In this document: positions 1 through 10,400 of the stretch, one piece after another
Numbering within the stretch: position 1 is the first letter of the stretch
How the letters are laid out: the number at the start of each line of letters is the position of its first letter
Made by a program: the position numbers and the translations under genes
Assembly (NCBI GenBank): GCA_943704495.1
Contig: CALSCR010003053.1
Span: forward strand, 1 to 27,116
DNA length: 27,116 bases
Origin: Pigoraptor chileana
Lineage: Eukaryota; Opisthokonta; Filasterea
Direction: 5' to 3'
The notes under the pieces: model-generated
Seen by the model: only the letters and a program-made list of their open reading frames with translations
The model's database searches: none
Told to the model about the DNA's origin: nothing

Positions 1-798
1 CCCCCCCCCCCCTCCTCCTCCATTCCCTCGCTCACTCTCTCACGCACACACACACACATACACACTTACTACAACAACAACAATAGGTCGTGGTGGAGCA
101 GCGAGCCAGGCCCATCTCTCACCGCGCTCAAGAGGCACATATCGCCGCGATCTTCAATGGAGTCAGAGAGGGATGTTGTCTATCCGACGAACCTCAGCTT
201 CAATCCGGGGGAGGACGATTAGCAAATGCCGTTGAGCGTGAGAGTATAAACAGACGGATAGAATGTATTGCATATGCGCTAAAATGCAATCAATGCATGT
301 GCGTGTAAGCACTGCCGTTCACACGTCAAGCATAGCACACTACACAGCAACACTCTGAGCCTATCGAATGGACGTTGCTGTCGTTGGAACATGCCATGTG
401 CACATGTGTTGTGATAAGAAGAAGACCGGCTTGTATTCTTTCAATTCACGCAAGCACGCGATATATGCGGGTGGTGACACACTCAGAACCGCATGCACGG
501 TCACGTGATGCTCAAGGCGCGACGCAGACAGACGCAGACGATGCGTGGGTTGTTTGGTTGGTTTACGCAATAGCAATCAAAACGATATGAACATGATATA
601 GAAAATGACACAAAACGCAGTCAAGCAGCGTGCCAAATTACTGTACAAATCAGACAAAACCAACACATCATGGCATTGGGAAGAGCGCCATTGCTGAGCG
701 AACAGCACGACAATAATTACAGAAAGAGAGAGAGAGTGTGTGTGTGTTTGCGTGTGTATGTATTATGGGAGGGCGACCTGCACGCACAAGGGGGACGC
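1..798. other. Low-complexity spacer without a recognisable gene
   Basis: The stretch opens with twelve C residues, CT-rich DNA and a short CA run (about 43-65), followed by an ACA-rich patch. A GA tract running into a GT tract lies at about 721-760, just past the 3' end of the minus-strand zinc-finger gene. Short open frames exist on both strands, but they show no domain and no codon character, and several overlap the microsatellites. The part nearest 798 is probably 3' UTR of the minus-strand gene. I found no clear AATAAA for it. Confidence 0.6.
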
Positions 799-2790
799 CT
801 ATCGCTTCTTGACAGGGTTCGGCTTTGCCTTGATGTCCTTGCACTTTGGAATGTGCCTGTCTGCCGCGCCCTGGTTGAACTTGCGGCTGCAGTGCGGGCA
901 CTGCACATAGTCCGGGTTCTCCGAGGGCGGCGGCGGCGGCAAATCAGCGAGCTTCCCGCCATTCGCAACATGCTCGCTCATCTCTTTTGCTGCGCGGACC
1001 GTCGCAATAAAGTTCTCGTGCTGCTGTCGCCACGCCGCCTTCTTCTTGCGGCGCTCCACTTCCTTCTCGCGCTTGTCAGCGTCGCGGCCGGCGCCCTTGA
1101 ACTCCTCAAGGTCTGTGCCCATGCGCCGCATCTTGGTCATGTCAAACACCTTTCGCTTCTTCTTCGATGCCTTTGCGCACACATTCTGATGCTTTGCGAG
1201 ACGGTCGACAGCGAACTTTCGCGCGCACACGCTGCACGCCGCCATTTGCGTGTCGCCCTCCGCCACGGCATCGTCGGGGATCGCATACTCTGCGTGCGGA
1301 AGGGGCGCTTCGTCCTCTTCATCCTCAGACTCGGGGGGCGGCGTCACCTTTTTAGCGGGCTTCTTTGCGACAACCTTCTTTCGCGCCGCCTGCTGCTCAC
1401 GTGCCGCACGCTCCCTCTCCTCCTCCTCCTCCCTCTCGCGACGCTCCCTCTCCTCCTCCTCGCGCTGCTCCTTTTCACGACGGCGGCGGTCTTCGTCGTC
1501 CCGCTTCTTTGCAGCAGCGGCCTGCTTGCGCTTCTGTTCCTTAATGCGCGCCAGTTCCTCGGCCTCGCGCTCCAGGGCTGCCTTCAGTTCCTGCTCCTTG
1601 CGCGCAAGTTCATCCAGATGGGCACGTTCGGCGGCGCCGTCGTCAGCGTCCACGTCGTCCGTCTTGGGTTGACTCTTCACGCGACGCTCCCGCACTCGCT
1701 TCGTCCGCGCAGCCTCCTCGCGTGCAGCACCATCGTCCACGGCTTCTTCCTCCTCATCCTGGTTCACAACCTCAGCTTTCTTTACCCGTCGCTCCCGCAC
1801 CCGCTTCGACCGTGCAGCCTCCTCGCGTGCGCGTTCCGCAGCGCCATCGTCCACCTCTTCATCCTCGTAGTTGTTCGTGACCTCCATCTTTGGTTGACTA
1901 TTAATCCGGCGTTCGCGAATCTTCTTAATGTGCGCAAGATTGCGAGACTCGACCTCTGCGGGCGGTGCCTCATCATCCTGTGGTGGTGCAATGTTGCTGT
2001 ATCGGAGATTACGCTGGCCATAGTTAGGGTTTGGGCCGACCGGTGGAGACGGCGCCGCAATCGAGGGAATGACATTGCGTGCTTTTGTGGGGGGATCAAA
2101 TCGCGGCTTCACAGGAAGGGATTGCACACGCTGTTGTTGTGCTTCGTAATACTGCTGCTGCTGCTGCTGTTGTTGTTGCTGCTGCTGGTATTGCATGTTG
2201 TGCTGTGAGTGTTGTCGTTGCGGGATCTGTGACGGCTGTGCATAGTCATTGTAGCCAGCGTGTTGTTGTTGTTGTTGCTGATATTGCTGTTGCTGGTGTT
2301 GTTGCTGATATTGCTGTTGCTGGTGTTGTTGCTGGTTTTGAACCCGCCGATAGTGATGCTCGATTGGCGGCAGATTTTTGTCTCCATCCTTTTGGAGTGT
2401 GCGCCGTTCACTGAAAAAGGACCGCAGCGTCCCTGCACCCTGAGGCGGCCTCACTGCGACCGGGATTCCACCCTTGCCTGCGCCGGGGGGAGCTCCAATG
2501 ACAGGCATTGACATGCGGTTGGCAGACGGCGCCTGGCCATATCCGCCGCGCTGCTGAAACTGCTGCTGTGCGTGCATCTGCCGGTCAAACGCTTCGTTGA
2601 GGCGGCGCTCCTTCTCGACGAGCATTTTTTGCTGAAACTGTTGCTGGACAAGCATAAGGCGCGACTGGGGCGCACCGCCATCCATGTCGGCATCCACATA
2701 CTGCCCGCGTGGGGGATAGCCTGCCGTCGCTGCCATATCGAACTGCTGGTGGTACGAAGGCATTTGACGGTGGTGCGATACGGCGGCCAT
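799..2790 (-). CDS. ZC2HC1: ZC2HC1-type C2HC zinc-finger protein with polyQ and charged coiled-coil regions
   Basis: This is an intronless gene of 663 aa. The start at 2790 is preferred over the in-frame upstream ATG at 2886 because it has a good context (A at -3, G at +4) and the extra 32 residues look untranslated. The N-terminal third is rich in Gln, Tyr and Pro with several polyglutamine runs. The middle is a long Lys/Arg/Glu-rich, probably coiled-coil segment containing repeated KRVRERRVK-like boxes. The C-terminal part carries two C2HC fingers: CSVC-x12-H-x3-C at about residues 519-538, and the more canonical CPHC-x11-H-x3-C (CPHCSRKFN, RHIPKC) at about 631-650. This finger pair is the signature of the ZC2HC1/zf-C2HC_2 family, whose molecular role is poorly defined; some members are linked to cilia or flagella. 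The fingers are certain, the rest of the protein is lineage-specific, and orthology to a particular ZC2HC1 paralogue cannot be decided here. Confidence 0.9.
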   Translation of the reverse strand: MAAVSHHRQMPSYHQQFDMAATAGYPPRGQYVDADMDGGAPQSRLMLVQQQFQQKMLVEKERRLNEAFDRQMHAQQQFQQRGGYGQAPSANRMSMPVIGAPPGAGKGGIPVAVRPPQGAGTLRSFFSERRTLQKDGDKNLPPIEHHYRRVQNQQQHQQQQYQQQHQQQQYQQQQQQHAGYNDYAQPSQIPQRQHSQHNMQYQQQQQQQQQQQQYYEAQQQRVQSLPVKPRFDPPTKARNVIPSIAAPSPPVGPNPNYGQRNLRYSNIAPPQDDEAPPAEVESRNLAHIKKIRERRINSQPKMEVTNNYEDEEVDDGAAERAREEAARSKRVRERRVKKAEVVNQDEEEEAVDDGAAREEAARTKRVRERRVKSQPKTDDVDADDGAAERAHLDELARKEQELKAALEREAEELARIKEQKRKQAAAAKKRDDEDRRRREKEQREEEERERREREEEEERERAAREQQAARKKVVAKKPAKKVTPPPESEDEEDEAPLPHAEYAIPDDAVAEGDTQMAACSVCARKFAVDRLAKHQNVCAKASKKKRKVFDMTKMRRMGTDLEEFKGAGRDADKREKEVERRKKKAAWRQQHENFIATVRAAKEMSEHVANGGKLADLPPPPPSENPDYVQCPHCSRKFNQGAADRHIPKCKDIKAKPNPVKKR
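2152..2335 (-). repeat. CAG/CAA triplet tracts encoding polyglutamine
   Basis: Two blocks of CTG/TTG triplets on the plus strand (about 2152-2188 and 2262-2335) read as mixed CAG and CAA glutamine codons in the minus-strand zinc-finger gene. The second block contains two perfect 27-bp tandem copies (2274-2300 and 2301-2327) plus part of a third, which encode a Gln-rich unit interrupted by Tyr and His. The mix of CAG and CAA and the 27-bp unit suggest growth by unit duplication as well as triplet slippage. Confidence 0.85.
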
Positions 2791-3649
2791 AATGTGTCGT
2801 GTGGCGTCGTGTGGCGTCGAGCGTGAATGCCCGCAAAAAGCCTCTGTCAAGAGCACACGCACAATGATCGCAGTGCAGTTCAACACTAGATTAGAGTGTG
2901 CATGTGTTCTATTTTTTTCTATTTGTTATATGTTTATGTTTCGTCATGCAGCATCTGAGTGAGAGAGAGAGAGAGAGTGACAGAGAGAGTAGTGAGGAAA
3001 AGAGTGTGTGCGTGTGTGTGAAACAGCCAGAATGGAATTCGCGTCTCTGCAAAAGAAGCTACTAACAGTAGGTATTGAGTCATTATCGTGGAGGTGCTTT
3101 ATGAACTGCAAATCGGGGACTGAAAATGGCCAATTAGCCGATTATTCCGCGATGACATTCCTGATGATGGCGTCCGTTTCCATCACCACACAATCGCGCA
3201 TGCTCGCCTAATGTGGATAAAACTATAAACTATAGTCATTTATAGAATCCAAATGACAACAAATATCCATATGGGTCTCCTAGTCCTGAAATGTGTCCAT
3301 AATTAGTTAATTTGGAAATTCAGTGGGATATTATTGGCAATCGACCATGTGTTGGCATGCCTGATTCGGAGATCCGGACCCGCACGCCAGCCAGCCTGGA
3401 AAGAGGGTCTGATTTTTTGTGTGTTTTTCGCGCGGTTTCCAGTCTGCGCGTGTCGGGTGGGGCTTGGGTGTCGGACACTGGGCAGTCACCCCGGCAACAG
3501 GGTGAGTCGATTCCGCACTCGTCCGACCACTCCAAATAAATCACCCGCCCATACATTTCCCATACTCTTCCGCGGCGCTTTTTTGACTTTTGGTTTTTGC
3601 GACTGTGACTTTTTTCTAAATTTTTGAAGTGACTGTATGTGTGTGTGGT

Positions 3650-3705
<56 letters not shown>

Positions 3706-3903
3706 GAGTGGCTGTGCGCGCATCACTGTCAGCACTCATTGAGACCACGCAATGGCCCTCGCAGCACGAACCCTTTGCATGAAAAAAAGGGCCACATCTT
3801 TTTAAAAAGGTGTTATTGAACAACAGCAGGCACGGAACAGTGTATTTGCTTGTCCGTCTGCAACACGATCCCGTCGCGTATCAACTTACAGCGCACTCTC
3901 ACG
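2791..3903. other. Divergent intergenic region between the zinc-finger gene and the receptor kinase gene
   Basis: This 1.1-kb spacer separates two divergently transcribed genes and must hold both promoters. It contains a GA-rich tract at about 2957-2990, an AT-rich patch at about 3215-3310, an isolated AATAAA at 3535-3540 and a long GT microsatellite at 3651-3702. No convincing coding exon was found. The open frames here are short, or made of microsatellite translated as Thr-His or Val-Cys. Confidence 0.6.
3651..3702. repeat. (GT)26 microsatellite
   Basis: Fifty-two bases of uninterrupted GT dinucleotide lie about 200 bp upstream of the receptor kinase start codon, flanked on the left by an imperfect GT-rich stretch from about 3637. 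Tracts of this kind are length-polymorphic and can adopt Z-DNA. It translates to nonsense Val-Cys or Thr-His in open frames on both strands, which were discarded. Confidence 0.95.
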
Positions 3904-6900
3904 ATGAAGCCTCCGCCTCATTGTGACCGCTGGTGCGGCCACTCGCTTTCGTATTTATGTGCATTTGCCTTCATTTTCTTTTCGGCAGTGACCCCTACCA
4001 TTGCACAGACAACCGAATTGTTTGTGGATGCAGCCTACAGTGGGGGATCGCATGACGGCTCATTGGCACAGCCGTTTACGACACTTGAGGATGCTTTCGC
4101 TGCCTTTGGCTCAATTCCGTCCGACTCAATCATTGTGACTATTCGCACGGGTTCCTATGCAATGACCAACGCTGGGGGGATCACCATAGATGCCACGTCG
4201 TTTGCCACGCGCTCGCTGACCGTGCGCGGTGCATCTGGAACCGCAGACGACGTCTTTGTCGCGTGCCTTACGGGCGTGGTCTCCGCATCAAGCACCACCG
4301 GGTTCTCGCTGACGGGGAATGTAACGTCCCAGGTGATTTTTTCGTCGTTTAAAATTGGAAATTGCACGCGCGGAGCTCTTCGCGTGTACGACCAGGTAGT
4401 GATGACAATCGACAAGATGGTCTTCACAAACTGCTCGACGGAGCCTGCGTTCCAGGCCTTCAACTCCGCACGCCTAACGATAACAAACTGTCGGTTTGAA
4501 CGGAATGTGGCGCGGACGTACTCTAATCTGCAGTCGGGCATATACAATTCGGCGGTGGGATTTGATGGCTCGTCGGTGGCCGTCGTGCGAAACTCTACCT
4601 TTATAAACAACTGGTGCAACTTTGGTGCCGTCGTTCTCACGGGAAATTCAGATGTCACGTTTTACGACTCGACGTGGCTTTCGAATGTGGCTGTGGTACG
4701 TGTGCGTGTGTGTGTATTATGTGTGGGTGTGGGTGTGTTATGCGTGTGGGTGTGTGTGTGTGTATTGCGTGTGTGTTTTATGCGTGTGTGTGTGTGTGTG
4801 TGTTATGCGTGTGTGTGTGTGTGTGTATTGCGTGTGTGTTTTATGCGTGTGGGTGTGTGTATGTGTGTTATGCGTGTGTGTTTTATGCGTGTGTGTGTGT
4901 ATGTGTGTGTGTGTGTATATGCGCGTGTGTGCGTTTGTGCGTTGTACGCTGCTGGCAAACATACCCTCACGGCCTTAACCTCTTTCGTGCGTTTTACTTG
5001 CACGTATTCGGTCGCATCACCCTGAATGTGGCAATATTCCTCCATATATGTTATCTGCCTTTTGGATTTGGTCACTGAACACAATGTGTGTGTTTCTGCA
5101 ACGCAGTCTGGCGGAGGCCTCTACTCGGAGCTCAACGGCAAAGTCACGTGCGTTCGGTGTCGGCTGGAGAACAACACGGCGGAAACCATCGGCGGCGGTG
5201 CGTACCACTCGGGGAATCTTGTTGCGACATACAACGAGTCGTCCTTCATCGGGAACAGAGCAACTACATTCGCAGGTGGGTTTCCCGTGTTCACTGCTCT
5301 TTTTAGTCTCCACTCTGAGTTGGTTACATGTGCCTGCGCTTGATGCACTCGCATATGTCTCCTGCTATGCATCTCTGTGTCTCCGTGCCCAACTCACAAC
5401 ACATACGTAGTTTTCTAAGAGAAAATGTGCATTGTATCTTCATAACCGCCCACTGCACATGATTCACCAACTGTTATGTCTTGCTTTTGCGTGCCGTTTT
5501 TTCATCTGACACACACGAATGGAATGGTGTGTGTGTGTGTGTGTGCTGGTGTGTGTGCTGGTGTTGTGTGTCCAGGTGCCCTGGAGGTCTTTAACAGTGC
5601 GATCATTGTGATGAACAACTGCCTTGTCAAGTGGAACGCCGCCCTAGGAAGCAACGGCGGCGGCCTCTATGTCACGAGCACGGGGCGCGGCATCTTCAAC
5701 AACGTCACTGTGGTAGAGAATACGGTGCGTCGTCAAACCTTCTGTTTCTGTCATTGATTCTTTCATATCTGTCTGTGCGTTGTGTTGTGTTGTGTTGTGT
5801 TGTGTTGTGTTGTGTTGTGTTGTATTGTATTGTGATGCACACAAAGACTTTGCAATTGGCGTATCAAAGTCGTCTCTTGCAGCTGTTGGATGTCCGTCTC
5901 TTTCCGCACGCAACATTGAAATGTTGTGGGGATGCACCACTGACACGTGACGTCACATCGCCGTGTATTGACGCACAGGCGGCGTCATTTGGCGGCGGTT
6001 TGTATGCGTTTTCAAGCGCGAACGTCACGCTGACGGGCTCAACGTTCCTGAGAAACACAGCGGCGACCAACGGGGGTATGTTTGCATTCTACCGACCATG
6101 CAGGCAGGCATGTGACGAATATTATTGCATCTCAGGTCGTAGTACTATATTGACGCATTGTGTGCTTTTTGTGTGAATTTGTTTGTTTGTGTGTATATGT
6201 ATGCATTGTGTGTGGTGTGTGTGTGCGTGTGTGTGCTTGCATTGCAGGTGGCATGTACGCATCCTCCAGCGCGCGCGTCTCTGTGGACTCGTGTGTCTTT
6301 GACAGCAATGCAGCCTCTAACAACGGAGCCGGGGCGTATGTCTTCAGCACAGCCCGGGTGTCAATCTCAAACAGCATATACACGGGACACACTGGCACGG
6401 CGGCCGCGCTTATATTCGCATCAAGCAACGTTGTTCTCAACTTGCAGAACGTGACTGCGATTGCGTCGCCCGGTGTCAACATGGGTGGACTGGCCGTGGC
6501 TGTGTCAGCGGCTGTCACGGCAACAAACATATCATTCTCGGGGTTCAAGACGAGTGTTCAGGGTTCCGCAATGGGCTTTTTGGATAACTCTGTTGGACGC
6601 CTCACGCTAATCTCTGTCACCAACACGGTTGCAGGCGCTGGAGGTGCGTGCTGTGTGTGAACGGATGCCGTCATGGCATCTTACCCCTGCAAATGCATCG
6701 CCAGGAACGCGATTGTTTGTTAGCTCGCGTGTCTTGTGGTCGTATGTGGATATGACTTCTGCTGATCCTAACTTATAGTTGCGCATGACAGACGGGTGCA
6801 TACCTCTCTCGATATTTTTGTTGATTTTACGTGGTCGTCTCTCTATCTGCCTCTCTGTCTCTCCCCCCCTTCCCGCGTTTATCCGCGTGGCCATTGTTGT

Positions 6901-7399
6901 TTTTCAAGCAACATCATTTGTTCAGTATCCGATTGTTAGTAACACTCCATTTTATTTTTTATTTTCTCTCTCTGTTTCACAATACGTCACAGCCGCGCTG
7001 CTTGCGCGTGGCACCTCGAATGTCGTCATCTCCGGATTCACCGTTTCGAATGTGCGTGCAGTCTCATCCGCGGGTGCGATCTTCATAGGCGACGCTGCGA
7101 ATGTGACGATCGCCGGTCTCTCTGTCGTGCGCGCATCTGCGCCGTTTGGTGGTGCGGTTGTGCTGCTGGGCGACAGCCAGACAGTCCTCACGGGCGCAAC
7201 ATTCGACAACTGCTCGGCCGATACTGACTCTGGGGGTGCGTTGGGGTTGATGTGTTGCTAATTTTGTGGATGTTGCATTGATGTCGTTTTGATGCTTGAT
7301 ATTGCCTGTTTGTTATGGTTGCGTTTTATGTGGGAGACACTTGAAATGCACTGCCGTCCTGGTGACGCTGGCGTGTGGATGGGACAAACATTAACACAG

Positions 7400-7437
<38 letters not shown>

Positions 7438-10400
7438 CATCTACGTCAGCACACCGGTGACGGGGAGCAGCACGTTCAACACTCGACTGACCATTCGCAA
7501 TTCAGCGTTTCGCAAGAATGTGGCACAGCTTGCTGGCGGTGAGTGCCATAGTGCATATTTGGGTGCGAGTGGATGTGCGCGTGTTTGCGATTGTGTGCAA
7601 ATGTGAGGGAGTGAGTGGGGATGCAACTGATTGCCTTGTCGCCAGCCGACTACTTAACCGCGCCTTTTGCATGCATGTGCTTATTGAGCAGGCGGTTTGT
7701 TTATCTCGTCATCGTACAACGTTACTGTCGTGCTCGACACAATCGAGTTCTCTGAGAACAGTGCATCGAAGGTGAGCTGACCACTGTTACTGCCCAGCCT
7801 GTTACTGCTGTGTGTCTCCGATGTTACTGTTTTGTGTGGGCAGTGTGTGTGTCTGAATGGGCCGTTGCTGTCTCGTGCTTGCATTTGACAAACAAATGAC
7901 TATGTGAGGAATCAGCGCTATGGAGGTGTCATGCCACACCCTCACCGACACATCAACGCATCCAATCACCTGCCCATCCGGTTATGCAGGGGGGCGCCGT
8001 CTTCATCGCGCAGGCAAACTTTACCGCACGTGGCAATTTCCGCGCCGTCAATTACACACTCAATCGCGCGTCGATTGGCGGCGCCATTTTCACCGGTGAC
8101 TCTGCGTCGGTGCCGCCGTGCACGGGCTGCTTGTTTGTCAACAACACCGCTCTGCTCTACGGCGCGGACACATCGAGCAACCCATCGCAGCTCCTGTGGT
8201 CGCCCAACATAACGTACTTTGGGAGCTTTCGTAGCGGTGAATTCCTGAACACAACAACGGTTGCGCTTGTCGACATTTATGGACAGAGGATACGATTTGC
8301 ACGCAAGGTGAGTGTTGTCGCAGAACATTGCATGGCGATGTGAACGCATCCTATAGTATGGGTCTGCATTCCCACGCATATTTGTTCCGCTGTCAACCAC
8401 CGACGCATTGCTCTTATTTGTCTATTGTATCGCACACTCGAGTGTCTGTCCGGATACATATGGTCTGTGAGTAAATGTTGTGTTCTTATTTTGTTGCCTA
8501 TTTCTGTGACTGTCTGATGGAGTTTCTGTTAATATTCGTTTTCTTATATTGCGATTGTATTTTCGCGTGTCGTGCATTGCGGTGCACTGTCGATGACTGT
8601 TTCTGCTGTTATAGTCTCGAGTGCAACAATAATCCAACCCTACCTTAACCCGAGGGAATCCCAACCACACACACGTACACACGCACATGCACAACGCCAA
8701 CCGCAGAGCCGATCCCTCCCCGCCGTCGTCCGCCTGTACATTGAACCTATTCCCGCAAATTCATCGTCCGTCGGCGATTTCATCGGAGAGACACAAAAGG
8801 TGGTTGCAGAGGACTTTGTTAACTTTGGCAACATCCGGGTGCTGGGCAAGCCCGGGCAGTATCGGCTCATTATGGAGGCGACGCAGTGCCCGCAGTCGAG
8901 CGCCGGCGCGGACGCAAGCTCCGGACTGAGCGTTATTTTGTCGCGCAACATCGACATTCTTCCGTGCGGTGCGCGTGAGTACTCTGCGGCGGTGCCTGGC
9001 CACGACGGGCAGACCACGTGCGAGCCCATCGTGTGCTCACAAGGATGCGTGAACGGCGTATGCAATGCCACTGACCTGTGCATCTGCAACCCCGGATGGG
9101 CCGGCACCGCGTGCTCCGTGTCGACGGACTCGTCGGCCAGTGTGAATTTGGGCGTGATTATCGGCCCTGTTGTCGGTGGAAGTGCGCTTCTGCTTTTGAT
9201 TTTTTGTGCGCGCCTGTTCTACTGGCGTCGGAGGATAGAGCGAAAGCACAAGAATATTGTCGACCCGGCAGAAGTTGAAATGCTCGACTCCATTGCGGCG
9301 GGAAGTTTCGGCGAGGTGTTTAAAGCACGGTGGGTGTGCGTTTTTGCGGGTTGCATTTTGGCCTTCTTTCATACGCGCGTGTGTGTGAGTATATATATAT
9401 ATATATTATATGCCTGCGTGTGTGTGCATGTATGTGTGCCGTTCAGGTGGATATCCATGTTCTCCGCACAGGTTATGTTAGCGCAATTCCAGCCGCACAA
9501 TCAAATGACTCATTTCCCGACTGACAATCTGGTGTGCACACTCAGCTTCCGCGGAACAATTGTTGCCGTGAAAGTGATCAAGGGCATGGGCAACTCGATG
9601 GTGCAGTCGGGATACTTTCGCCCCGGGACCAGCACATCTGCCGCAGGGACCCTTGTGAATGGCATCGACTCAGTCACCGCATTTCATACGGTCGACGGGA
9701 AGCAGAGCGACGACCCGGCGTCTGCGAGCATCAACAGGAGTGTTGTTGTGCCCAAGTCGGAGGGCAAGCCAGGCATTGTGCGCAAGCTGAGCGGACTCAT
9801 TTCATCCATGTCCGTGCGCGGCCGCAGAATGCGTCTGTCGGAAAAGGCGTCAATCGACGAGTTTAAGAACGAGGCGGACATCATGTGGTGGGTTAGGGCT
9901 AGGGTTGTGAGATCACGTGGTGTGGCATGTGCCGCGTTCACTTGCGTGTTGTTGTTGTTGCGTATTGTCTTTCAGAGCTGTTGCGGCTGCAATCGACTGT
10001 CATTGGTGATTGTGGGCAACTGATTTTGTCGATGTATTTGACATTATCGTGTTGTTGACATTGTCCGCTTCTAATTCCGTGTTGTTACACTGATATGCTT
10101 CTAATTCCGTGGTGTTACACTGATCGCTTCTAATTCCGTGATGTTACACTGATATGCTTCTAATTCTTTGTTGTTGACATTGTCCGTTTCTAATACTGTT
10201 TGTTGTTGCACTTGTGCTTCACAGCTCCCTGCGTCACCCGAACTGTGTTCTGTTCATGGGCCTAATGGAGAAGGTATGCACGCCACACGCCACACACACA
10301 GCCACACACTCGATACTGACATGAGTGCGGTTTGCTCTGCGGGCGTAATTGTTGTGAGTGTTTGTGGTGTGAGTAATGTCCCACAAGGGTGTATGGTCGT

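Larger units (their letters stand above)
3904..8307 (+). other. Parallel beta-helix ectodomain with chlamydial Pmp-like repeats (exons 1-9)
   Basis: Exon 1 opens after the signal peptide with the LFVDAAYSGG..DGS..PF.TL pattern that starts many extracellular right-handed beta-helix (pectin-lyase-like) proteins. The paired motifs of the Pmp repeat then recur: FxxN (FERN, FINN, FIGN, FLRN, FDSN, FRKN, FSEN, FVNN), each followed after 4-12 residues by GGx[ILVMY][YF] (GGGLY, GGAY, GMYA, GAIYV, GGLFI, GGAVFI, GGAIFTG). In chlamydial Pmp proteins these motifs build an adhesive beta-helix stalk. By analogy this domain probably contacts a surface, matrix or prey, but that is inference. Exons 5, 6 and 7 are all phase 1-1, as expected for exon-by-exon growth. 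Confidence 0.8.

Noticed and set aside
670-2208. 512-codon open frame on the plus strand, Leu/Val-rich
   Set aside because: It is the antisense of the zinc-finger gene. The polyleucine runs are the complement of CAG/GAG repeats, it has no domain, and the minus strand carries clear C2HC fingers.
3032-3211. Short plus-strand frame beginning MEFASLQKK
   Set aside because: About 60 codons in a divergent promoter region, no ribosomal or splice context, no recognisable family. Kept only as a remote possibility.
3320-3823. Minus-strand frame with a Thr-His run
   Set aside because: The run is a translated CA microsatellite and the flanks show no domain or splice logic.
4614-5078. Several overlapping Val-Cys or His-Thr frames
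   Set aside because: They are all produced by the GT-rich intron 1 of the receptor kinase gene, which is open in every frame.
10067-10199. CRISPR-like array of about 30-bp repeats
   Set aside because: Copies are contiguous without unique spacers, diverge from each other and sit in a eukaryotic intron.
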